The position numbers and the translations under genes are program-made. A model generated the notes under the pieces. The model searched no databases, had not been told where the DNA came from, and worked only from the letters and a program-made list of their open reading frames with translations. From an uncultured Clostridia bacterium (GTDB taxonomy: Bacteria > Bacillota > Clostridia > Oscillospirales > Acutalibacteraceae): 5,982 nucleotides of DNA. This document shows, piece by piece, positions 5,969-5,982 of this stretch (within the stretch, counting starts at the first letter, position 1; every line of letters starts with the position of its first letter). The stretch is taken from NCBI GenBank assembly GCA_946006915.1, contig CAMFZK010000065.1, positions 1 through 5,982 of the forward strand, written 5' to 3'.

Positions 5969-5982
5969 CTTTTACGCAGTAA

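Noticed and set aside
1..5982. Transferred defence, mobile or biosynthetic system
   Set aside because: No transposase, integrase, tRNA, direct-repeat ends, toxin-antitoxin pair or defence motifs are seen; the large genes are typical core functions with similar codon use.

Overview
The window looks like a chromosomal fragment of a low-GC, Gram-positive Firmicute, most likely a Clostridia member of the gut Oscillospiraceae/Ruminococcaceae type. The basis is AT-rich coding sequence, strong anti-Shine-Dalgarno matches of the GGTGAT type, a sigma-A extended -10 promoter, a MetRS with a C-terminal Trbp111-like domain, a DUF2156 protein and a Firmicute-style class A PBP. The taxonomic call is inference; no marker gene gives a genus.

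Layout. Left part, plus strand: the 3' two-thirds of metG (methionyl-tRNA synthetase, cut by the window edge) runs into tatD (metal-dependent DNase family) with a short overlap or near-abutment, so the two are translated from one message. This metG-tatD order is also seen in Bacillus. A long hairpin follows tatD directly. Its 3' arm carries the Shine-Dalgarno sequence of a 37-codon ORF (2038-2151) encoding an Asn/Lys/Gln/Asp peptide, and that ORF ends at a clear intrinsic terminator (2160-2192).

Right part, minus strand, converging on the left part: a good promoter at 5941-5968 drives a class A penicillin-binding protein (glycosyltransferase 51 plus transpeptidase, PBP1A type). Forty bases after it, across a perfect 10-bp hairpin, comes a soluble protein made of a DUF2156 region fused to a C-terminal GNAT acetyltransferase. 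Its stop codon lies in the T-tract of the plus-strand terminator, so the two convergent units share one compact terminator.

The large genes are ordinary housekeeping and envelope genes: translation, 3'-5' nuclease or repair, peptidoglycan synthesis and an uncharacterised acyltransferase. No mobile element, CRISPR array, defence system or RNA gene is visible. The parts least explained by known annotation are the small Asn-rich ORF with its hairpin-embedded ribosome binding site, and the DUF2156-GNAT fusion behind the PBP gene. No gene-free stretch exceeds 300 bases.
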